A stretch of DNA of 64,000 nucleotides, from contig ADBE01000060.1 of NCBI GenBank assembly GCA_000176735.1, positions 1 to 64,000 of the forward strand, given 5' to 3'. Below, piece after piece: positions 52,317 to 62,498 of this stretch; position 1 is the stretch's first letter; every line of letters begins with the position of its first letter. The notes beneath the pieces were generated by a model that searched no databases, was not told where the DNA came from, and saw only the letters and a program-made list of their open reading frames with translations. The stretch is from Neisseria polysaccharea ATCC 43768. Its GTDB lineage: Bacteria > Pseudomonadota > Gammaproteobacteria > Burkholderiales > Neisseriaceae. The position numbers and the translations under genes were made by a program.

Positions 52317-55300
52317 ATGTTTTATCTGTATCAATCCAACCGTCTTGAAACGCTGGCGGCACTGTTTGCCCACATTCAAAAATTCAAACCGCTGAAATCG
52401 GTTTTACAGCCCGAACAGATTATTGTGCAGAGTCAGGGGATGCGCCGCTACCTCAACACCTGCCTCGCCCGCGATTTGGGCGTGGCGGCGAATTTGGCGT
52501 TCAGCCTGCCCGCCGGCCTGACGTGGAAGCTGATGAAAAAACTGATTCCCGGTATTCCGGAACTCAGCCCGTTTGCCCCCGAAGTCATGCGCTGGCGGCT
52601 GTTGGATTTGTTCCGCAGCGCAGAGTTTCAAAACGGAGCGGAGTTTGAAGACGTAAGGCGTGTGCTGCAAAACTATTTGGGCAGCGGCGAATCGGCAGAT
52701 TATCAGCTTGCGGGACAGCTTGCGGACATATTCGACCAATACCTTGTCTATCGTCCGCAGTGGATAGACGCTTGGCAGCAGGGCAGGATACTCGGTTTGG
52801 GCGACGACGAAATCTGGCAGTCTAAACTGTGGCGCTATCTCGATGACGGCAGGCAGAGCGCGCCGCACCGTGTCGCGTTGTGGGAAAAACTGCTTGCCGC
52901 GTTGGACAAGGATAAGCTGCCCGAGCGTTATTTCGTGTTCGGCATTTCCACGATGGCGCCGATGTATTTGCAACTTTTGCACAAGCTGTCCGAACATTGC
53001 GACGTGTTCGTGTTCGCACTCAATCCGAGCGGGATGCATTGGGGCAATGTCATCGAGGCGGCGCAAATCCTCAAAGGTGGCGGCGATCCCGATTTAACTC
53101 AGACAGGGCATCCGCTGCTCGCCTCATTGGGCAAGCAGGGGCGGGACTTTTTCGACTTTTTGAACGAAATGGAAATAGAAGAAGAAACGCCGGTATTTGA
53201 AGAAGGCGGGCGCGATACGCTTTTGCACGCCCTGCAAACCGATATTCAAAACCTGAAAATGCCGTCTGAAACGGCGGGAAGCGTCAACACGGGCGACGGC
53301 TCGATACGCATCGTATCGGCACACAGCCCTTTGCGCGAATTGCAGATACTCAAAGACAAACTGTTGAAAATTCTGCATGAACATCCCGATTGGCAGCCGC
53401 ACTACATCGCCGTATTAACCCCGAATATCGAATCCTATACGCCTTTTATCGAAGCCGTGTTCGGACAGGCGCAGCCCGGTGCGCAGGCATTGCCGTATTC
53501 CGTGTCAGACGTGAAAATCAGCCGCCGACAACCGCTGTTTCATGCTTTGTCATGCCTGTTCGACTTGTTGGAAAGCCGATTTGAAGTCGACAAAGTGCTT
53601 GTGCTTTTAGAAACCGCGCCCGTGTTGCGCCGTTTCGGACTGACTGAGGACGATTTACCGCTTTTGCACGACATGGTTGCCGATTTGAACGTTCACTGGG
53701 GTTTGGACGGAGAAATGCGCGGCGGCACGGATCAGCTGTTCACCTGGAAGCAGGCGGTAGAACGCATGATATTGGGCTGGATGCTGCCCGAAGGCGGCAA
53801 TCCGATGTGGCAGGATGTCAGTGCGTGGTATGCCGACGTGAATCAAACCGTCATGTTTGGACGTTTTGCCGCCTTTATCGAGTCCCTGACGGATATTGTA
53901 CGGATATGGCGGCAACCTGCGACGGTCGGCGAATGGGTGGCGCGTTGCCGGGATTTGCTTGAAATATTGTTCCAAACCGGGGCCGATGACCAAAAGGCAG
54001 TCCAAAACCTCGAAAACGAATGGGTCAAATGGCAGGAAGAGAGTACTCTGGCTGGGTTCATCGGACAGTTGCCGCAACAAACCGTCATCCGCCACATCCG
54101 CCGCTTCCTCGACAGCGAAAGTGAGGCAGGCTTTTTACGCGGCGGCATCACTTTTTGCAGTATGGTGCCGATGCGCAGCCTGCCGTTCAAAGTCATCTGC
54201 CTGTTGGGTTTGAACGACGGAGATTTTCCCCGCAATACCAAAGCCGCCGTATTCGACCTGATTGCCAAACATCCCGCCAAAGGCGACCGAGCCCGTCGCG
54301 ATGACGACCGCTACCTGTTCCTTGAAGCTCTCATCAGCGCGCGCGAAATCCTGTATTTGTCCTACATCGGGCGCGACATCCGCAAAGACGAAGAGCTTGC
54401 CCCGTCTTCGCTGTTGGGCGAACTCATCGATACCGTTGCCGCCATGACCGGCACAAACAGCCGCCAACTTGCACAAAATTGGATAGAACAGCATCCGCTG
54501 CAAGCCTTCTCGCGCCGATATTTCCAAGAAGGCGGACGTTCAGACGGCATATTCGGCACGCGTACCGACTACGCCGCCGCGCTCGGACAAACGCCCGAAC
54601 CGCCACAACCCTTTTTCGACCAATCCGTAGAAAACGCCGAACCTGTTGCCGAAATCGGACAGGACGAATTTATCCGCTTCTGGCGCAACCCCGTCAAAGT
54701 ATGGCTTCAGCAGCAGCTTGCGTGGAGTGAACCCCATATCGGCGAAGCCTGGGAGCCTGCCGAACCCTTCGAGCCGCAACACGCCGATCAAATCGCCGAA
54801 ACCTACATCGAAGCACGGCGCGAAGGACGGGATTTTGCCCAAACCGCCGCCCGCATCGTTGCGGAAAGCCTGCTGCCGTCGGGAGAGTTGGGCAGACTTT
54901 GGCAGCAGGACTTCCAAACCGCCGCCAAACAAATCGACACGGCGGTTTTAAACAGCCCAAAACTGCCACCGCTTTCATACGCCATACCGTCGGACGGGCA
55001 AATCCTGAAAGGCAGTTTGAGCAATTTATACCAATGCGGACAAGTGTTTTACGCCTATGGCAAACCCAATGCGCCGCAACGTGTGGCTTTTCTTCTGGAA
55101 CACCTGATATTTTGCGCCGTTATGCCGTCTGAAGCCGAAACGCGGCAAACCTTTATCGTCCAATCCGGAGAAACCGAAATATTGGCGGAAATCGCGCAAG
55201 ACAGGGCATTGCAGCTATTGTCGGAATGGATGGCGTTTTTCAATATCGGGCAAAACCGCCCGCTGCCGTTTTTTGCCAAAACCTCGCTTGCCGCCGCCGA

Positions 55301-55526
55301 AGCGTTTGCCCAAAAACAAGATTGGGAAGCCGCCCTGAAAAAAGCCCAAACCGCCTACCACGGCAACAAAGTCAGCAAAGGGCAGAAAGACTACACCGAA
55401 GTCGCCCTCGTGTTCGGCAACGCAAGCCAAAACCCGCTCGAACAGCCCCTGTTTGAAAATCTCGTCCGCCTGCTTGCCGACACGCTTGCCGCAGCGGAAA
55501 AAAAGGAAGAGACCGGAGAAGCATAA
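52317..55526 (+). CDS. recC: Exodeoxyribonuclease V gamma subunit RecC
   Basis: 1069 residues, a little shorter than E. coli RecC (1122). RecC is the Chi-recognising, inactive-helicase-like subunit of RecBCD, which processes double-strand ends for recombination and transformation. The start FYLYQSNRLETLAALFAHIQ and QSQGMRRYLNTCLA segment match RecC; later blocks GGITFCSMVPMRSLPFKVIC, LLGLNDGDFPR and DDRYLFLEALISAREILYLS are hallmark RecC sequences. recB and recD are not adjacent, as is usual in neisseriae. Two DUS are read in frame as MPSE (53259-53270 and 55132-55143). It is convergent with mtrR across a DUS-pair terminator. Confidence 0.93.
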   Translation: MFYLYQSNRLETLAALFAHIQKFKPLKSVLQPEQIIVQSQGMRRYLNTCLARDLGVAANLAFSLPAGLTWKLMKKLIPGIPELSPFAPEVMRWRLLDLFRSAEFQNGAEFEDVRRVLQNYLGSGESADYQLAGQLADIFDQYLVYRPQWIDAWQQGRILGLGDDEIWQSKLWRYLDDGRQSAPHRVALWEKLLAALDKDKLPERYFVFGISTMAPMYLQLLHKLSEHCDVFVFALNPSGMHWGNVIEAAQILKGGGDPDLTQTGHPLLASLGKQGRDFFDFLNEMEIEEETPVFEEGGRDTLLHALQTDIQNLKMPSETAGSVNTGDGSIRIVSAHSPLRELQILKDKLLKILHEHPDWQPHYIAVLTPNIESYTPFIEAVFGQAQPGAQALPYSVSDVKISRRQPLFHALSCLFDLLESRFEVDKVLVLLETAPVLRRFGLTEDDLPLLHDMVADLNVHWGLDGEMRGGTDQLFTWKQAVERMILGWMLPEGGNPMWQDVSAWYADVNQTVMFGRFAAFIESLTDIVRIWRQPATVGEWVARCRDLLEILFQTGADDQKAVQNLENEWVKWQEESTLAGFIGQLPQQTVIRHIRRFLDSESEAGFLRGGITFCSMVPMRSLPFKVICLLGLNDGDFPRNTKAAVFDLIAKHPAKGDRARRDDDRYLFLEALISAREILYLSYIGRDIRKDEELAPSSLLGELIDTVAAMTGTNSRQLAQNWIEQHPLQAFSRRYFQEGGRSDGIFGTRTDYAAALGQTPEPPQPFFDQSVENAEPVAEIGQDEFIRFWRNPVKVWLQQQLAWSEPHIGEAWEPAEPFEPQHADQIAETYIEARREGRDFAQTAARIVAESLLPSGELGRLWQQDFQTAAKQIDTAVLNSPKLPPLSYAIPSDGQILKGSLSNLYQCGQVFYAYGKPNAPQRVAFLLEHLIFCAVMPSEAETRQTFIVQSGETEILAEIAQDRALQLLSEWMAFFNIGQNRPLPFFAKTSLAAAEAFAQKQDWEAALKKAQTAYHGNKVSKGQKDYTEVALVFGNASQNPLEQPLFENLVRLLADTLAAAEKKEETGEA

Positions 55527-55542
55527 TAGGATAGAAAGACAA

Positions 55543-55585
55543 ATGCCGTCTGAAAACAGCAAAAAGGTTTTCAGACGGCATTTTT
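55543..55585. terminator. DUS-pair bidirectional terminator recC/mtrR
   Basis: ATGCCGTCTGAAAAC (55543 on) pairs with GTTTTCAGACGGCAT (to 55581), then TTTTT. Confidence 0.82.
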
Positions 55586-55597
55586 ACCAAGGCTTGA

Positions 55598-57716
<2,119 letters not shown>

Positions 57717-57727
57717 GGAAGGCATCG

Positions 57728-60700
57728 ATGGCTAAATTTTTTATCGACCGCCCCATTTTTGCGTGGGTTATTTCGATTTTCATCATTGCGGCGGGTATTT
57801 TCGGCATTAAAAGCCTGCCTGTTTCGCAATATCCGTCTGTTGCCGCACCGAATATTACCCTGAGGGCTACTTATCCGGGTGCGTCCGCGCAGGTAATGGA
57901 AGACAGCGTGCTTTCCGTGATCGAACGCAATATGAACGGCGTGGAAGGTTTGGACTATATGACTACTTCCGCCGATTCGAGCGGCAGCGGCAGCGTGAGC
58001 CTGACCTTTACGCCTGAAACCGACGAAGATTTGGCTCAGGTGGAGGTGCAAAACAAGCTTTCCGAAGTATTGAGCATGTTGCCAGCAACCGTTCAACAGT
58101 ACGGCGTTACCGTATCCAAAGCGCGTTCCAATTTCTTGATGATTGTGATGCTGTCGTCAGACGTACAGTCAACCGAGGAGATGAACGACTACGCACAGCG
58201 TAATATCGTTCCCGAACTGCAACGTATCGAAGGCGTGGGGCAGGTACGCCTGTTCGGCGCGCAACGCGCGATGCGGATTTGGGTCGATCCTAAGAAACTG
58301 CAGAACTACAATTTGTCGTTTGCCGATATCGGCAGCGCGCTGTCGGCGCAGAATATCCAGATTTCCGCAGGTTCCATCGGTTCGCTTCCCGCCGTTCGCG
58401 GACAGACGGTTACGGCTACCGTAACGGCGCAAGGGCAGTTGAGTACGGCCGAAGAATTCGGCAACGTCATCCTCCGCGCCAATACTGATGGTTCTAATGT
58501 TTACCTGAAGGATGTGGCGAAAGTCGGATTGGGTATGGAAGACTATTCTTCCTCAACCCGTCTGAACGGTGTAAATACCACCGGTATGGCGGTGATGCTG
58601 TCCAACAGCGGTAATGCGATGGCGACGGCAAAGGCGGTTAAAGAACGCATGGCGACGTTGGAAAAATACTTTCCTCAAGGTATGAGCTGGAAAACCCCTT
58701 ACGATACTTCCAAATTCGTCGAAATTTCGATTGAAAAAGTGATTCACACTTTAATCGAAGCGATGGTGCTGGTGTTTGTCGTAATGTACCTCTTCCTGCA
58801 AAACATCCGTTATACGCTGATTCCGACCATCGTCGTACCGATTTCCCTGTTGGGCGGTTTCGCCTTCATCTCTTATATGGGGATGTCGATTAACGTACTG
58901 ACCATGTTTGCGATGGTTTTGGTCATCGGCATCGTGGTCGATGATGCGATTGTGGTGGTTGAAAACGTCGAGCGCATTATGGCGGGTGAAGGCCTGCCGC
59001 CTAAGGCTGCAACCAAAAAAGCAATGGGTCAGATTTCCGGTGCGGTAATCGGTATTACTGCTGTTTTGATGTCTGTATTCGTTCCTCTGGCTATGTTCAG
59101 CGGGGCGACGGGCAATATTTATAAACAGTTCGCCCTGACGATGGCGGCATCGATAGCCTTCTCCGCCTTCCTTGCGCTGACACTCACACCTGCTTTGTGT
59201 GCCACGATGTTGAAGACCATCCCGAAAGGGCATCACGAAGAGAAAAAAGGTTTCTTCGGTTGGTTTAACAAAAAATTCGACAACTGGACACACGGCTACG
59301 AAGGCTGGGTTGCCAAAGTATTGCGCAAGACTTTGCGCATGATGGTTGTTTACGTTGGTTTGGCGGTTGTCGGCGTATTCCTGTTTACGCGCCTGCCGAC
59401 TTCTTTCTTGCCGACCGAAGACCAAGGCTTCGTCATGGTCAGCGTGCAACTGCCTGCGGGTGCGACCAAAGAGCGCACCGATGCGACTTTGGCGCAAGTA
59501 ACACAGTTGGCAAAAAGCATTCCTGAAATAGAAAACATCATTACCGTTTCCGGCTTCAGCTTTTCGGGCAGCGGTCAGAACATGGCGATGGGTTTTGCCA
59601 TGCTCAAAGACTGGAACGAACGTACCGCCCCCGGCAGCGATGCTGTTGCGATTGCCGGCAAGCTGACGGGTATGATGATGGGGACGCTTAAAGACGGTTT
59701 CGGCATCGCCATTGTCCCGCCTCCGATTATGGAGTTGGGCAACGGTTCCGGTTTGAGCATCAATCTGCAAGACCGCAACAATACCGGTCATGCCGCATTG
59801 CTGGCCAAACGCAACGAGTTGATTCAGAAAATGCGTACCAGCGGTTTGTTTAACCCCAGCACCGTCCGTGCCGGCGGTTTGGAAGATGCGCCGCAGTTGA
59901 AAATCGACATTAACCGTTCGGCGGCTTCGGCACAAGGTATTTCTTTTGCCAGCATCCGTACCGCACTGGCAAATGCGCTGGGTTCGTCTTACGTCAATGA
60001 CTTCCCGAACCAAGGCCGTTTGCAACGCGTGATGGTTCAGGCGGATGCTTCGGCACGTATGCAGCCTGCCGACATCTTGAATCTGACTGTGCCGAACAGC
60101 TCGGGCATTGCCGTTCCGCTTTCTTCGATTGCCACCGTTTCGTGGCAGATGGGTACGGAACAGAGCGTCCGTTTCAACGGCTATCCCGCTATGGAACTGT
60201 CCGGTTCGCCCGCAACAGGTGTTTCCACCGGTCAGGCCATGGAGGCAGTTCAAAAAATGGTTGACGAATTGGGCGGCGGTTACAGTCTGGAGTGGGGCGG
60301 ACAGTCGCGCGAAGAGGCAAAAGGCGGTTCGCAAACCATTGCTCTTTACGCGCTTGCCGCCGTTGCAGTCTTCTTGGTGCTTGCCGCACTTTATGAAAGC
60401 TGGTCTATCCCGCTGGCCGTTCTGCTTGTGATGCCTTTAGGTTTGGCAGGGGCGGCGGCAGGTGTAACCGGGCGCAACCTGACCGAGCTGATGTTGGGCG
60501 GTATTCCTGCATTTGCCAACGACATTTACTTTCAAGTCGGTTTCGTTACCGTGATGGGTTTGAGTGCGAAAAACGCGATTTTGATTATCGAATTTGCCAA
60601 AGATCTTCAAGCGCAAGGGAAAAGCGCGGTTGAAGCCGCTTTGGAAGCGGCCCGCCTGCGTTTCCGTCCGATTATCATGACCTCGTTTGCCTTTATTTTG

Positions 60701-60931
60701 GGCGTGGTTCCCCTGTATATTGCCGGCGGTGCAAGTTCTGCCAGCCAGCGCGCCATCGGTACGACCGTATTCTGGGGGATGTTGGTCGGCACGCTTTTAT
60801 CCGTATTCTTGGTTCCGCTTTTCTATGTAGTGGTGCGCAAATTCTTCAAAGAAACTGCACACGAGCATGAAATGGCGGTCAGACATGCATCAGAAGCGGG
60901 TATAACCGGTTCGGACGATAAACAATATTAA
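57728..60931 (+). CDS. mtrD: MtrD, RND efflux transporter
   Basis: 1067 residues with twelve transmembrane helices and two large periplasmic loops. It is the HAE-1/AcrB-type proton-driven pump that exports hydrophobic agents such as detergents, dyes, macrolides, beta-lactams and host antimicrobial peptides. The N-terminal AKFFIDRPIFAWVISIFIIA is typical. The proton-relay aspartates of helix 4 are in VIGIVVDDAIVVVENVERIM. The second-half motif GFVTVMGLSAKNAILIIEFA is also present. Length and frame are intact. It starts eleven bases after mtrC. A strong DUS hairpin separates it from mtrE. Confidence 0.98.
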   Translation: MAKFFIDRPIFAWVISIFIIAAGIFGIKSLPVSQYPSVAAPNITLRATYPGASAQVMEDSVLSVIERNMNGVEGLDYMTTSADSSGSGSVSLTFTPETDEDLAQVEVQNKLSEVLSMLPATVQQYGVTVSKARSNFLMIVMLSSDVQSTEEMNDYAQRNIVPELQRIEGVGQVRLFGAQRAMRIWVDPKKLQNYNLSFADIGSALSAQNIQISAGSIGSLPAVRGQTVTATVTAQGQLSTAEEFGNVILRANTDGSNVYLKDVAKVGLGMEDYSSSTRLNGVNTTGMAVMLSNSGNAMATAKAVKERMATLEKYFPQGMSWKTPYDTSKFVEISIEKVIHTLIEAMVLVFVVMYLFLQNIRYTLIPTIVVPISLLGGFAFISYMGMSINVLTMFAMVLVIGIVVDDAIVVVENVERIMAGEGLPPKAATKKAMGQISGAVIGITAVLMSVFVPLAMFSGATGNIYKQFALTMAASIAFSAFLALTLTPALCATMLKTIPKGHHEEKKGFFGWFNKKFDNWTHGYEGWVAKVLRKTLRMMVVYVGLAVVGVFLFTRLPTSFLPTEDQGFVMVSVQLPAGATKERTDATLAQVTQLAKSIPEIENIITVSGFSFSGSGQNMAMGFAMLKDWNERTAPGSDAVAIAGKLTGMMMGTLKDGFGIAIVPPPIMELGNGSGLSINLQDRNNTGHAALLAKRNELIQKMRTSGLFNPSTVRAGGLEDAPQLKIDINRSAASAQGISFASIRTALANALGSSYVNDFPNQGRLQRVMVQADASARMQPADILNLTVPNSSGIAVPLSSIATVSWQMGTEQSVRFNGYPAMELSGSPATGVSTGQAMEAVQKMVDELGGGYSLEWGGQSREEAKGGSQTIALYALAAVAVFLVLAALYESWSIPLAVLLVMPLGLAGAAAGVTGRNLTELMLGGIPAFANDIYFQVGFVTVMGLSAKNAILIIEFAKDLQAQGKSAVEAALEAARLRFRPIIMTSFAFILGVVPLYIAGGASSASQRAIGTTVFWGMLVGTLLSVFLVPLFYVVVRKFFKETAHEHEMAVRHASEAGITGSDDKQY

Positions 60932-60936
60932 GCAAA

Positions 60937-60971
60937 ATGCCGTCTGAAAACCGCCGGTTTTCAGACGGCAT
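60937..60971 (+). terminator. Very stable DUS hairpin between mtrD and mtrE
   Basis: ATGCCGTCTGAAAACCG and CGGTTTTCAGACGGCAT give a perfect 17-bp stem with almost no loop (60937-60971). No T-run follows at once; six or more T come about seven bases later, just before the mtrE ATG. It may partly terminate transcription, protect mRNA ends, or simply be a DUS pair. Confidence 0.65.
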
Positions 60972-60983
60972 CGGGACTTTTTT

Positions 60984-62387
60984 ATGAATACTACATTGAA
61001 AACTACCTTGACTTCTGTTGCAGCAGCCTTTGCATTGTCTGCCTGCACCATGATTCCCCAATACGAGCAGCCCAAAGTCGAAGTTGCGGAAACGTTTAAA
61101 AACGATACTGCCGACAGTGGCATCCGTGCGGTCGATTTAGGTTGGCATGACTATTTTGCCGACCCGCGCCTGCAAAAGCTGATCGACATCGCACTCGAAC
61201 GCAATACCAGTTTGCGTACAGCCGTATTGAACAGCGAAATCTACCGCAAACAATACATGATTGAACGCAACAACCTTCTGCCCACGCTTGCCGCCAATGC
61301 GAACGGCTCGCGTCAAGGCAGCTTGGACGGTGGAAATGTTAGCAGTAGCTACAATGTCGGACTGGGTGCGGCATCCTACGAACTCGACCTGTTCGGACGC
61401 GTCCGCAGCAGCAGCGAAGCAGCACTGCAAGGCTATTTTGCAAGTGTCGCCAACCGTGATGCGGCACATTTGAGCCTGATTGCCACCGTTGCCAAAGCCT
61501 ATTTCAACGAGCGTTATGCCGAAGAAGCGATGTCCTTGGCGCAGCGCGTCTTGAAAACGCGCGAGGAAACCTACAAGCTGTCCGAATTGCGTTACAAGGC
61601 AGGCGTGATTTCCGCCGTCGCCCTGCGCCAGCAGGAAGCCCTAATCGAATCCGCCAAAGCCGATTATGCCCATGCCGCGCGTAGCCGCGAACAGGCGCGC
61701 AATGCCTTGGCAACCTTGATTAACCAACCGATACCTGACGACCTGCCCGCCGGTTTGCCGTTGGACAAGCAGTTTTTTGTTGAGAAGCTGCCGGCCGGTT
61801 TGAGTTCCGAAGTATTGCTCGACCGTCCCGACATCCGTGCCGCCGAACACGCGCTCAAACAGGCGAACGCCAATATCGGTGCGGCACGCGCCGCCTTTTT
61901 CCCATCCATCCGCCTGACCGGAAGCGTTGGTACGGGTTCTGCCGAATTGGGTGGGTTGTTCAAAAGCGGCACGGGCGTTTGGTCGTTCGCGCCGTCTATT
62001 ACCCTGCCGATTTTTACCTGGGGTACGAACAAAGCCAACCTTGATATAGCCAAGCTGCGCCAACAGGCACAAATCGTTGCCTATGAAGCCGCCGTCCAAT
62101 CCGCATTTCAAGATGTGGCAAACGCATTGACCGCGCGCGAGCAGCTGGATAAAGCCTATGCCGCTTTAAGCAAACAAAGCCGTGCCTATAAGGAAGCGTT
62201 GCGTCTGGTCGGCCTGCGTTACAAACACGGCGTATCCGGCGCGCTCGACTTGCTCGATGCGGAACGCAGCAGCTATTCGGCGGAGGGTGCGGCTTTGTCG
62301 GCACAACTGACCCGCGCCGAAAACCTTGCCGATTTGTACAAGGCACTCGGCGGCGGATTGAAACGGGATACCCAAACCGGTAAATAA
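60984..62387 (+). CDS. mtrE: MtrE, outer-membrane efflux channel
   Basis: 467 residues. It is a TolC/OprM-family trimer channel. The signal peptide ends in a lipobox (ALSACTMIP), so the mature protein is lipidated at about Cys21. Two OEP repeats are visible, the first with SLRTAVLNSEIYRKQYMIER, the second with DRPDIRAAEHALKQANANIG and AARAAFFPSIRLTGSVGTGS. The segment SYELDLFGRVRSSSEAALQG is the family's conserved strand-helix. The ATG at 60984 has GGGA seven bases upstream. Last gene of mtrCDE; convergent with a TonB-dependent receptor across a DUS-pair terminator. Confidence 0.97.
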   Translation: MNTTLKTTLTSVAAAFALSACTMIPQYEQPKVEVAETFKNDTADSGIRAVDLGWHDYFADPRLQKLIDIALERNTSLRTAVLNSEIYRKQYMIERNNLLPTLAANANGSRQGSLDGGNVSSSYNVGLGAASYELDLFGRVRSSSEAALQGYFASVANRDAAHLSLIATVAKAYFNERYAEEAMSLAQRVLKTREETYKLSELRYKAGVISAVALRQQEALIESAKADYAHAARSREQARNALATLINQPIPDDLPAGLPLDKQFFVEKLPAGLSSEVLLDRPDIRAAEHALKQANANIGAARAAFFPSIRLTGSVGTGSAELGGLFKSGTGVWSFAPSITLPIFTWGTNKANLDIAKLRQQAQIVAYEAAVQSAFQDVANALTAREQLDKAYAALSKQSRAYKEALRLVGLRYKHGVSGALDLLDAERSSYSAEGAALSAQLTRAENLADLYKALGGGLKRDTQTGK

Positions 62388-62403
62388 CCGCCCGGACAAT
62401 CAA

Positions 62404-62447
62404 ATGCCGTCTGAAACGATAAGGTTTCAGACGGCATTTCTTTCTTT
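62404..62447. terminator. DUS-pair bidirectional terminator after mtrE
   Basis: ATGCCGTCTGAAAC (62404 on) with GTTTCAGACGGCAT (to 62437), then a T-rich tract. Confidence 0.8.
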
Positions 62448-62498
62448 AAAACGGTTTCCGGTGCCAGCCTGCCTTTCGAGAAGGCAGGGCGTATCCGT

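Noticed and set aside
58751-60334. 527-codon open frame antisense to mtrD
   Set aside because: Shadow of mtrD; His/Gln/Arg-rich with no recognisable domain.
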